From positions 62,001 to 126,000 of the forward strand of contig WTXD01000017.1 in NCBI GenBank assembly GCA_022496205.1: a stretch of 64,000 bases of DNA, read 5' to 3'. A model generated the notes under the pieces. The model had not been told where the DNA came from. It ran no database searches and saw nothing but the letters and a program-made list of their open reading frames with translations. Position numbers and translations under genes: made by a program. The stretch is from Gloeopeniophorella convolvens. Lineage: Eukaryota; Basidiomycota; Agaricomycetes; Russulales. Below, piece by piece: positions 11,076 through 21,209 of the stretch; position 1 is the first letter of the stretch, and every line of letters starts with the position of its first letter.

Positions 11076-12139
11076 GTCGTCGTCGCGGGAGGGAGGAGGA
11101 GGAGGAGCGGTACGATGGATATTCCGAGAGGAGGCGGGGGGACGGCTGGGCCGCGGCTCGATATACTTATACGTCCCGGGCGCACGCGCGCGCGCGCGAG
11201 CCGAAACGCACGGGAGGGCGGCTGGGTGGGGTGATGCTACCGTATCGGTGGGCGACGCGACGCGACGCGACGCGGGCTCAGAGCCAGGGGGGGCTGGCAC
11301 CTGGCAGCGGCCCAGCAGCAGCAGGCGACCGACCCAGATTCCGATCCGCGATTGGCAGATTCGCGCAAAGCGGGCGGCGGCTGGCACCGACCGACCGACC
11401 GACCCCGGGCCCATGCAACTGGCTTGCGCTGGCCCGCGGGCGCCCCCTGCCGCGATGATGGTGCGGCACTGGAGGGTGGCAAGGCACCGCGGCGCGGCGC
11501 AACGGGCAACCTTGCAACCTGCGACACAACTACTAGGCCCTGCGCGGGCGCGGGTTGGAGGAGGCACCGCGCAACCAACCGCAACCGAACCATCTGTTTC
11601 CGGGGGCGTCGTCGTCGCCGCGCGCGACGCAGAGATCGATGCGGAATACAAGGTGTCCATGGAGGCACACGCCCGCGCGCGCCCACGCCTCGTCGCCTAG
11701 GGACGCGCCCCGACCGTATGGCGCCCGCACGCCCCGCGCGCGGCCCCGGGCAACGGCGTCGCGACCGTGGCCCGATCGGGATCGGCACTTTTGCGCGCAC
11801 GGCCCGCGACCGCGCCCGACGCCGACGCCGAGCTGCCCGCGCGTTTCACGCTCGCTCGTCCCGACCTCAAGGCCTCACACCCCGCAGCGGCACCCGCGTT
11901 TCAGCGCGGATCATCAAGCATGCATGCACGCCAGAGCCAGAGCGAGAACCAGCGACAGAGACGAGATAATAACGACTGCTTAGTAGGGTATGTATCTGCA
12001 TCGCCCGCCACGATGAAACGATGGCACAACTCCAACAATGCGCAGAGAAAACAAACAAAAAAAACAATGGTCGATCCAAGGGAGTGAGTGTGTGAGACAG
12101 ATGGGAGGAACGAACGAACGAGGGAAGGAGCGCGCGGGG
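11076..12139. other. Intergenic GC-rich region with short tandem repeats
   Basis: No supported gene. It contains a GCGAC pentamer array (about 11252-11273) and a GACC tetramer array (about 11386-11405). Long open frames on several strands reflect GC content. Confidence 0.55.
11166..11171 (-). promoter_or_regulatory. TATA box for the HLH-like gene
   Basis: Reads GTATAAGTATAT on the minus strand, about 90 bp before the ATG at 11075. It supports a transcription start near 11135 and argues against the GTG-initiated frame at 11185. Confidence 0.5.
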
Positions 12140-14104
12140 TCACATGACGACGCACTTGCAGCAGCCCGCCCCGCCACCGTCGTCCGCATCGTCCGGCGCG
12201 GCGCCCGGAACGAGATCCGCCGTCGTCAACGCGGGCACGGGCACAGGCTGCGCCTGGTAATGCGCAAACGGCGCGGGCGACGCCGTCTGCGCGCGCCGCG
12301 CGTGCTCCCGCGCCAGCTGCTCCGGCTGCTGGCGTACTTGCGGCTGCACCTGCGGCTGCGATTGTGCTTGCGGTTCTGCTTGCGGCGGCGGCAGCGTCTG
12401 CAGCTCGAGCGCCTCGCCGTCCGGCGCGAGCTCGCGCGTGTTGCGCCGCGCGCGGTACTTGGTATAGTCGTAGCCAAACGTCCCGGGCGCCTGCACACAC
12501 ACCGCTCAGCTCGCGCCCGCGCCCGCGCCCCCGCACGTGCGCGGGGAGACTCACCGGCTCAGGCACGCGCGCCGGCGCGCGCACGGCCTGCCGCCCGTCC
12601 GCGGTCGTGTAGAACGCGTCCATGCCGCGCTTGCGCGCGACGACGGGCAGCACGACCTCGTCCCAGTTCCCGCTCGGCGACACCGCCTGCGTCCACGTCG
12701 GGATCGCGTCCGCCATGTCCGCGTCGGCGTCGGCGTCCGCGTACGGCACGGGGTACTCCCCCACGCTCCGCGGGCGCGCGGGCGGCTGCTGCGCGGACGG
12801 GCGCGGGCGCGCTTTTTTGGCGGGCGTGGGCGCGGGGGAGGCGGGGCTCTTGGCGCGCCGCTTGGGCGTGTGTGGGGCCGTGGCGGCGGTGGGCGGCGGC
12901 GCGGGCGGCGTGCTGGAGGACTGTCGTCGGGTTTGCTGGTGTTGTTGCTGCTTGCGCGCGGTGGCGGTCTTGGGCGAGTCGGCCGCGCGCGGGGGCGTCG
13001 GCGTGCGCGGCGCGGACACGGACGGCGCGAGGAGGCGCGAGGGCGGCGCCGTGCGCGGGGCGGCGCCGTCGGGCGAGCGGCGCTCAAAGTCGCTCGCGAC
13101 GTCCTCCGCGCCCACGTCCGCGTCCGCGCCGTCAGCCTCGGCGTCCGTGCCGCCCTCGAGGTCCGTCAGCGGCGCCTCGTCGAGCACGCGCGCGGCGTGC
13201 TCCGCGCCCGGCTCCAAGTAAAAGCTCTCGCGCACGCTGCCGCCGCGGCGCCGCCCCACCGGCGCGCCGACGCCGACGCCGCGCCCGCCGTTGCGCCAGT
13301 GGTCCGCGGGGCGCGGCGGGGTGTGCCCGAAGCTGGCGATCTCGAGCATCTCGAGGCGGCGGCCGACGCGCAGCTCGCCGACGCCGCCGTTGCGCGAGAC
13401 CTCGCCGCGGTACCAGTGCTCGAACGGGCGCTGCTCGTCCGAGTCGGCCGATGCGCGCGGGGGCGGGTGCGGGGGCGCTTCGGCGAGGGCGGCGAGGGCG
13501 TCGGTGGACGTGGCGTGGGTGCTGCGCGCGTATGGCTGCGCGTGGGCGGGGCCGTGGCCGGAGGTGCTCGCGGTGCGCGTGCGCGCCACGGGGATGCGGG
13601 TCGGCTTGAGGTCGGCGGGGCGGGGCGTGTGGGGCGAGACGGCGCGCGGGGCGGGGGTGGATGCGGGCGGGGCGAGGTCCATGAGCTTTGGCTGGGAGAG
13701 GGTGCGGGTGCGCTTGAGCGGGGAGCCGGTGCGCGCGGCGGTGGTCGGGGTCGTCGGGCGGTCGGCGGCGGCGGAGAGGGAGGGGCGGCCGGCGCCGAGG
13801 CTGGGGCGCGGGATCGCGCTCGGGCGCGGGGAGAAGGAGCCGCCGCTGGGGGGCGCATGGTGGTGCGGGGGCGCGGTGTGCGGCTGGGGAAAGTCGTCTT
13901 GGAGGGAGGTGATGGAGGCGGCGGAGATGCGCTTTGCGAGGGCGCGGCTTTCGTTTTCGAGGCCTGGGGGAGATTGTGTGAGACGCGCAGAGTGGCTAGA
14001 CGGTGAACGGGCAACGCACGCTTTCTGAGGGTGGGGACGATGTTCTCGTCCCAGGAGGGCACAGACCGGGGAAAGGCAGACTGGGCGGTGGCTGTCAGGG
14101 CCAT
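12140..14104 (-). CDS. Long disordered protein with a C-terminal CaaX (CVVM) prenylation box
   Basis: Three exons (14104-14020, 13963-12555, 12490-12140) encode 614 aa. The N-terminus contains PSWDENIVPTLRK. The middle is rich in Pro, Ser, Ala and Arg, with several TP/SP sites and Lys/Arg-rich nuclear-signal-like patches. One ordered, probably conserved block reads EHWYRGEVSRNGGVGELRVG, followed by RRLEMLEIASFGHT. The last residues are CCKCVVM: a CaaX box (CVVM) with two further Cys just upstream, the arrangement of proteins that are farnesylated and then palmitoylated. Membrane attachment is therefore likely. I do not recognise a catalytic domain; a scaffold or signalling adaptor is an inference. 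Its start lies about 200 bp from that of the divergent M64 peptidase gene. Confidence 0.72.
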
Positions 14105-14303
14105 AAAGAGATTATTAGGGTATTCAGAGCGAGGATATCATCAACAAGGAGAGAGAAAGTGTGTCGCGGGCTGTCGCAGGCGTCGCAGGCGTTGCGGGCG
14201 TCGACCTCGTCGGCAAAGCCCTGACTTGCTGAGTGCTCTCCGCGAGGACCCGGGAATCCCTCGACGCCCTCCCGAGGTGCACGGGGTCTCACACCACCCA
14301 CCC
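14105..14303. promoter_or_regulatory. Divergent promoter between CaaX-protein and M64 genes
   Basis: Two start codons face away from each other across 199 bp. No clear TATA box in either direction was found. It is less GC-rich than both flanking genes. Confidence 0.4.
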
Positions 14304-16576
14304 ATGCGCTACCTCCTCCTCCTACTATTCCTTGTGGTGGCAGTTGCCGCGGGCGACAGCGACGGCGACAGGCCCTACGAGCTCACCGTCCACCGCGACC
14401 CCAACGGCGGCGGCCCCTGCGCCATCGTCCGCGCCCGCCGCATCCCGCGCCACCGCCAGCTGACCGCAGCACAGCCCGCCCTCATCCACACCGCCCTCGT
14501 CCCCGCCCCCGACGACCCCGCCGCACCGCCCCTCGAACGCGTCACCCTCCTCGCCGCCTCCGAGGCCGTCCTCCGCCATCACTACGGCACCCTGTGCCCC
14601 GCAGACGCCCCCGGCGCCGACGGGAGCTGGCAGCACGTCCTGGCCGTCCCGGAGCCCGACGCGCTCCGCCCCCCGCTCCCGCTCGAGGTGGTCCCCGTCG
14701 CCGTGTCCGGGCCCTCCGCGAACCGCGTCGACGTCGCCTTTTTCGCCGACGGCTGTGAGTCCCGCGCACCGTGACCCGTGCAGCGCCGCTGACCGCGCCG
14801 CAGACCTGCCCGCCGAGCGCGCCGCGTTCCTCGCGGACGTCGCCCGCCTCGTGCACGAGATCGCCGCAAACCAGACCTTCCACGCCGTCGCGCCGCTGCT
14901 CAACTTTTGGGCCGTCTACACCCCCAGCCGCGAGGTGCGTTCGCGCCCTGCGGCTCCATCGCCCCCGCACATCTCTGACGCCAGAGCGTAGCACGGCGTC
15001 GGCGTCGGCGGCGTGCCCAAGGAGTGCGTCTCGCTGCGCCTGCCCACCCGCGGCCACTGACGCGTCCGTACGCAGCACGCCCTTTGGGCTCTACCGCGAC
15101 GGCACCGAGCTCCGCGGGCTCTACTACGCCCGCCCACAGGCCGCCCGCGCCGCCTGCCGCGCGCTCGGCGACCGCTGCGACTACCCTGTGTTGATCGGTG
15201 CGCCGCGCGCGCGCGCGCGCGCTGCCGGTCGTCCTTTGCTCATAGCTCGCGCTGCAGGCAACGACCCGCTGTACGGCGGTGCGTAGTGGCTGATCTGCGC
15301 ACGGGACGCTGACGCCAGCTGCGTGCGGCAGGCCTCGGCGGCGAGTTCACGTGCGTCCGTGCCGCGTCGTCCGTGCCCCTCTGACTCTTGACCCTGCGGC
15401 CGCGGCAGCACCATCACGCCCTCGCGCGCCAACGGCGCGCTCGTCCTCCGGTGCGTCCGCGCGCCCCTGCCCTCGTCTTTCCCCGCCCGCAGCTCACGGC
15501 GCGCAGGCACGAGCTCGGGCACTCGATCATCGGCGCAGGCGAAGAGTACGACGGCGGCTTTGCCTACTTTGGGCCCAACGCGGCCTTTACGCCCGCGCGG
15601 CTGCCCTGGGCGCACTGGCTCCCGAACACTTCCTCCACGGTGGCGCCGCGCGCAGAGCGCGCCGCGATGCCCTTCCAGGCGTACCCCTGGACGGCACTGA
15701 ACACGTCGACCGCCTGGCGCGCGCGCTTCGCGTCCGCGGGCACCTACGCGCGGCACCGCGTGCGCTTCTCGCTGTCCGGCGTCCCGCGCGGCGCCGCGCA
15801 GCTCGCGGTGCGGCTCGACGGCGGCGCGCCGCTGCGCTGGGCGGCGCCCGCGGGGATTGGGGAGGATCGGTGGCATTATGATGTGGAGGGCGGGGGTGGG
15901 GGGCTCGTGCCTGGGGGGCATGTGCTTGAGTTTGAGTTGGTGGAGGGCGGGGGGGCGCCGCAGTTGTGTAGTGCCGAGGTGCTCGAGTATGGCGATGAGA
16001 GCGAGTGCGTGCGCGTGCGCGTGTGGTCCGCTGTGCTAAATGCCTCGCGCGCAGGTTCGACGCGCGCCCGGGCGTATACGGCGCCTTTCCGACGTACGTG
16101 CCCCCCCCCCCCCCAGGCACACACCGACGCTAACACGCGCACGGCACAGCTTCTCAATGGACAACCGCACGTCCTACCGCCCGACGAACGAAGACTGCCT
16201 CATGCGCCTTGTCGTCTCCCCACACTTCTGCAGCGCGTGCGCCGAGGGCCTCTGGCTCGCGCTCCTCGCGCGCGTCGACCTCTTCGACGCGCCGCTCGCC
16301 GTGTCCTGCCCCGCCCCCGGCGACGTCGCGGTGCGCGCGCCGCTCGTGCGCGTCCCGGGGCGCGCGTACGACGTGCGCTGGGCGCTCGACGGCGCGCCGC
16401 TGCCCGGGCTGCCCGGGCGGCGCACGGCGCGCGTGCCAAGGGGCACGCGCGGGGTGCTGCGTGTGGACGTTGCGCTTGAGTTGCCGGAGGTGAGGAGGGA
16501 CCCGGCGGGGCTGGCGCGGGCGTGGCGCGCGGTTGTGCTGGATGGGACGGAGTGCGGGGGGGCTGGTGAGGCGTGA
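14304..16576 (+). CDS. Secreted M64-family metallopeptidase (IgA-peptidase-like)
   Basis: Ten exons (14304-14754, 14804-14934, 14992-15023, 15076-15197, 15258-15278, 15332-15350, 15409-15450, 15507-16004, 16055-16093, 16150-16576) encode 593 aa. A hydrophobic signal peptide, MRYLLLLLFLVVAVAAG, starts the protein. The N-terminal domain ends in VDVAFFADGYLPAE, the usual opening of the M64 catalytic core. GGEFTTITPSRANGALVLRH leads into the zinc site HELGHSIIGAGEEYDGG: two His plus the acidic pair of the HExxH...EEY pattern. Later blocks include STSYRP-like MDNRTSYRPTNEDCLMR and a Cys-containing C-terminal beta region. M64 enzymes are secreted zinc endopeptidases; the natural fungal substrate is unknown. 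Very short exons of 19-42 nt are notable. Strong codon bias to G/C matches the flanking genes. Confidence 0.87.
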
Positions 16577-18032
16577 TGCGGTGCGGGTGTATTGTACTGG
16601 AATGGAGGCGTGGATTGCGGGCGGCGGGACGGGTTGCTTGGCTGGGGGATGCTGCATGTTTTTTTTTTCTTGGGGAAACGGGCGGCGGGGGCGTAAGGCG
16701 TGCTGGCGGGACGGTGCGGCGGCGCAACGGGGCCCGTGTTTTCGAGGAGTGGCCGGTGGACGGTGCGCAAAGCCTGGCTCGCAGCCGAGTCGCGCGTCCG
16801 CTCGCGGCGATTCGAGCCGGAACCTGCCAGGTACGGCAGTGCCGCAGGCCTCCGGCTCGCAAAGACGACGCGACGTCGTGTATTGAACTCGTGCGGGTGT
16901 CGGTGCGTGCCGTGGTGGGGCGGATGCATGCCCGCCGCGGACCTGGGGCTGCAGGCCACGCCCGGAGTGAAGCACTGAATTGAAGCGGTGTGCTCTACAC
17001 ACTTCCTACCCGCCGATTTTTCCCGCGTACGATTCGCGCAAGGCAGCTAGACCTAGGAGAAGCACAAATATACATGACCGTGACGGACAGAGAAGTCCTC
17101 AACGCTTCACGGCGTGCAATTGAGTTTTTGTTACCGTTCGAGTCGGGCCGTCTATCCATGGCACCGAATTACCAGCGGTGCGGCAGAGCACCGCGTTCCC
17201 AGTGCGTGCTTATCTCTGCAAATAATACGACCCCGTTTCACCTCGACGCTTGCCTGCCAGCCCTATTGCCACCGAGCACAGAAATTAAGAAGGAAGCTAA
17301 TTCGAGCGAATGGGGGGGGGGGGGCGTGCATGTGGTGTCAGAGTGCGCCAATATTGGACATTGAGGCCGCAACCAAGGAGCGGGTGCTGGCACGGTACGT
17401 GTCCATGCCGTTGCATGCGCCTCAAACACACACCGCACACACCGCACACACCGCGCAATTGAGTGAGGCGGGGCGGGCCAGCGGAGGGTGGCAGCCTTGT
17501 CCCTGGCACCATTGAACGCAGCCTGGCCTCGGATCGGATCAATGGATCGGACGTCCCCACCCGCGCCGCGATGTCCGCCTCCGAGTGCACGTAAAGAAAA
17601 TCAAGTACAAGCCACCACCATGCACTCGCGGCGACTCGGAAGTCCTAGTCAGCCCGTGTGCCAGTGCACGGCACCATGCCCTCCGGCGCGTCGTTTTCGC
17701 CGTACGTGCGGCGCCGTGCGATAGCGCTGCGCAGTGGACGAAGTTATCGCGCTCAACTTGGAGCCAGCGGGACGCGCGCGCGTCGGGGCATGCACACGTC
17801 GGGGAAATCGCATAACGCGAAAGAAGGCGGCGCGCGAGTTGCGCGATGGCGATGATGGGATGTGGTGGTCCGGCCGTGGCTAGGAGTGCCGCGCGCGCAC
17901 GAGGCTGGCCGCAGTGCACGCGCAGCACTCGGCGTCCGCGTCATTGTCGGCACGGCCGCGGGCGCGCACCGACGCGGGCGTGGGAAAGCCCGCGCGTGCG
18001 GTGCGGGCCAAGTGATCAATCGATCATCGATC

Positions 18033-18056
18033 ATCATCATCACCATCATCATCATG
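18033..18056 (+). repeat. (ATC)n microsatellite
   Basis: Eight near-perfect trinucleotide units (ATCATCATCATCACCATCATC...), preceded by short ATCGATC repeats. There is no sign that it is translated. Confidence 0.75.
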
Positions 18057-18902
18057 TCGGACGCGCGGACGGTCGGCGTCGCGGGCTTGCGACCTCCCGC
18101 GACGTTACTCGGGGCCTGGCGCTGCGCCGCAGCCTCTGTCTCTTCTTCCTATCGCCGTGAAAAGGGCCAGTGCTATTCTGGGTGGTAGAGGTGCGTGGCC
18201 AGGGCCCGATTCCGATGTTGCGCGTCGTGTCGACCGGGACCTTGGTGCAAGGTGCTGTTGCGACTGGGCAGATGCTCTTCAAACTATACCTAGGACTAGA
18301 ACTCTTTGTGTCCGCTCGACGCCACCACCGCTGGCTCTAGAGCACAGCCCTGTGCGACTCGTCATCCTATTGTCTACCTTTCACCTCTGTCATGACCCCC
18401 CGTGATCTTCCCTGGAAATTCCAAGAACGTCGCACAGTGTGCGTCTGCATACATTTTGTGGTCGCCATGCAGCCTCCTAAGGGTGCTTCAAGGCGTGGCA
18501 GGCTTGGTTTGGTGAGATGATGATGTCACTATTTGACGGCAGTGTTCGGGAAATGCCGCCTCGCGTTGTGCGGCGGCCATGTTGCTTCCTCCCTCTACGC
18601 TGACACTGTGTCGCAGTTCGCTCCTCTCTGGATGCACGGTTGGTTTCATGGAAGGTCCTGGAAAACCAGCGAGCCTTCTCAGTGGCAACAGCTTCTTAGC
18701 ACCGAGGGCTCCAACCATCGCTTCTGGCAACCGTCCGTGTGCGATGGCCATCGTTGTGGCATTCCAGCTCAGCTCCTGACACTCGTTGCCGACGCCGCCT
18801 CGTGCTCCTGACGCGCTTTTGCTTGTGCCACACTCTCTTTATTATCCTGCGTGGCTTTGTGTCTTTTTGTGTCGCCGCAGTCGCGCTTTGTGGCCTCGTC
18901 GA

Positions 18903-18908
18903 TATATA
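18903..18908 (+). promoter_or_regulatory. TATA box for the gene at 18976
   Basis: GATATATATGG, about 70 bp before the ATG, in a less GC-rich stretch. Confidence 0.5.
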
Positions 18909-18975
18909 TGGTACCTCCTTGACCCGGTTTGAGCACTTCCCCACCATCAAAAGGACGAAACGCCCACCTGTCGCC

Positions 18976-19517
18976 ATGTCCCTCCCATCTATGCACCAAT
19001 CCGCCAACCCATACCAGTTCGACACAGAAGAGCGCATCAAGCTTACCTACGAAAACGTGATGATGCTCCAGCGCGACTGCGACCTCGCGCCCGAAGAGTA
19101 CGACGCGCTGCTCAGCTTCTGCGGTATGTCCTCCCCCCCGCCCACCACACTCCACACATCCCTCTGACCGCGCGCCGCGCAGCCGGCGGCCTCGTCCCCC
19201 AACCCTCGCCCTTCGCTGCAGGACCGCAGCAACCGCGGCTCCGGCTGCTGCGCGCGCAGGCTGCGGTGCGCGAGCTGTTCCACGACAAGCAGCACGACAT
19301 CGCAGAGCTCGAGACCACCGCGATCAGTTCGACACGGCGCCTCAAGCGCGCGCTCGCGCGCAAGCAGCACGTGGACAAGGACCACCCGGTCTGGGTCGCG
19401 TGCTGCATCGCCAACTCGGGCGAGGCGCGGCTGCTCGAGCGCACGCGCCACGAGCAGTGCGCGGTGCTCTCGGGCATCTTGGCTGCGCTTGCGGACGAGG
19501 GGCTCGAGGAGCTGTAG
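18976..19517 (+). CDS. Hypothetical 160-aa helical protein
   Basis: Two exons (18976-19123 and 19183-19517) join through a 59-nt intron with a CTGAC branch site. The protein begins MSLPSMHQSANPYQFDTEER. It is largely helical and charged, with a long predicted helix from RLRLLRAQAAVRELF through the C-terminal third. It has no signal peptide or membrane segment. A Trp-Val-Ala-Cys-Cys motif lies near the C-terminus. I recognise no family. The TATA box, good splice sites and consistent codon use make it a credible gene. Confidence 0.62.
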
Positions 19518-20193
19518 GGGGCGTGGTTCGGGCGTTGCCGGCGGGTGCGGTGTTGTGGTGTCGTTTAATGTAGAGATGTGCCATGCATCGCAGTATCTGT
19601 TGTTCATCAGGTTTCAATGAGGTCGTGAGAGTCGTGCTTGGCATGCGGGCTGCTCTCAGTGGCAGTTGAAGCCATAAGTGGAGCCAACGTTGCATGGTTG
19701 CACTGGCACACTGGGCTCCGTTGATGTTGGAGTTGCGCCTCATCAGCTGTTCCCATCATATGCAGAGGCGCCTCGCAGTAAATACATCAAATGTCACTAT
19801 AGTGCGCACTTCTAGGTAGGTCGAGCTGGCCTCTCTTTGATGGTATCGTACACTTGCAATATGGGTGTGGTCGTAGAGAGCCAAGTATTGATAACGAGCA
19901 TGTGATGTCCTGCCTCGGCGTGCGCAAATCTGTGCCTCTGCTCGCTCGGCGGTGCGCCACCACCAACTATCTATCATGTTCTTGATTGCGATGCAGATGC
20001 CTCGACAGCGTCTGGGTGGAACATCGCGCGCGACTAGCGCCCCCGCTGGCGACAGATAAAAGAGTCGCCCACCGCGTTGAGGGAACGGTATCTGTGATCA
20101 CCCACTCCTCGCCTTCTCCAACGCTGAGCGTTCCCCTTCGTTTCTGCACTTTCACGCCTATTCTTCACGACCCCGTTCTTCTTACTTATCATC
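19518..20193. other. Intergenic region
   Basis: No coding sequence seen. The right part carries the likely promoter of the small secreted protein gene (AT-rich element near 20055 and a pyrimidine-rich leader before the ATG). Confidence 0.55.
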
Positions 20194-20747
20194 ATGAAGT
20201 TCATCACCGCTTTCTTCCTTGCCGGCCTTGCTGCGACCGTCTCGTCCGTGCCGCTGGCGCGCCGCGATGTCGACCCAAACCTTGTCCCGCAATTCGGCTT
20301 CAGCGCCGGGGTCAATCCCACCGGTGAGGCTCTGACTTGATTGACCAGCCGGAAGGCAAGGCGACTCACGCGGTGATCGTTGCGCTAGGTACCGGCGACT
20401 GCGACGGCGCCGTGAACGGCGCAGACGGGAAGCCCATCAAGATCCCCTGCGCCTGCCCGCCGGACCGCAACGCGTTCATCGCCGTGCGTGCATCGTTTTT
20501 GAAACTGTTGCTGCGGCGCGTGCTCACAGGGCCTCATCATCAGAGCCTGAACGGCAATGTCAACGCCGGCCACGTCGTGAACAACCCGGGGGTTGCCGTG
20601 ACGTTCCCGACGGACGGCTCGACGGCGTCGCAGATCGCGCGCCTGCAGACGTCCATCGTGACGCTGCAGAACCTGAACGGGCCCGGCCAAGGCTGCCCGG
20701 TCGTGTCGACGACGTTCCTGAAACAGCAGCAGGCGCTCCAGGGATGA
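20194..20747 (+). CDS. Small secreted protein (142 aa)
   Basis: Three exons (20194-20323, 20389-20483, 20544-20747) encode 142 aa. A signal peptide, MKFITAFFLAGLAATVSSVP, is followed by LARRD, a likely dibasic processing site. The mature part has few cysteines (about four, in TGDCDG, CACPP and GCPV) and is rich in Asn, Gly, Thr and Val. Blocks such as NGNVNAGHVVNNPGVAVTFP and STASQIARLQTSIVTLQ look like those of a family of small secreted proteins common in Agaricomycetes. The function is not known. It could coat hyphae or act as an effector-like or stress-induced protein; this is inference. Confidence 0.72.
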
Positions 20748-21209
20748 TCGATGCGGGGCAGGGAGTAACTTATGACGATATCTATGAGGCTGTGATGCAT
20801 ACGACCCACATTCGCGAGGAAATTGCAGTAAAATGAAGTGCTCAATTGTGTGGCTGGAGGCTGCGATCAGGAACCGAGGCAGGAGGGTGACAACGCAGCC
20901 ATTGTTCAGGTCGGGTCGTGAAGGAAGAGGCAAGGCAGCGAGGCTTCGAGGGTTTCGGAGAGCTGAAACCTTTGTGGCGGTCTCGGAAAGTGTTTGAGGG
21001 ACACGATCGCAGTCAAGGGCAACGGAAGACCTCAGAAGAGTCAGAGCCAGATGAGACGAGGAAGCAAGGAGGGTCTTCGGAGTCCGGGACGAAGGACGCG
21101 CATGTGACCGTGAGCAAAGACTGCCACATGGGAACGAACAGAAATTTCGAAACAGAACGGCGACTGCACACACCCGACGCCGACCGAGGCGAAGGCAACT
21201 GAGCTAGCC
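20748..21209. other. Intergenic region
   Basis: No gene seen. An open frame at 20918-21202 is highly charged and has no supporting signals. Confidence 0.5.

Larger units (their letters stand above)
16577..18975. other. Large intergenic region with simple repeats
   Basis: No gene supported over 2.4 kb. It holds a poly-T run near 16660, a CACACCG-type repeat at about 17426-17455, a G13 run near 17312, and an ATC trinucleotide tract at about 18033-18056. Frames longer than 100 codons here are GC-driven and overlap on both strands. Confidence 0.5.

Noticed and set aside
12038..14006. Two long plus-strand frames (523 and 489 codons).
   Set aside because: They are antisense to the CaaX-protein gene, which has proper introns, balanced domains and a clear C-terminus. 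The plus-strand products are Arg/Ala-rich shadows.
17426..17455. A CRISPR-like short direct repeat (CACACCG units).
   Set aside because: The units are adjacent, without spacers, and the genome is eukaryotic; it is a simple tandem repeat.
18033..18056. An ATC repeat that could encode a His or Ile run.
   Set aside because: No credible open reading frame or splice sites surround it; it is a plain microsatellite.
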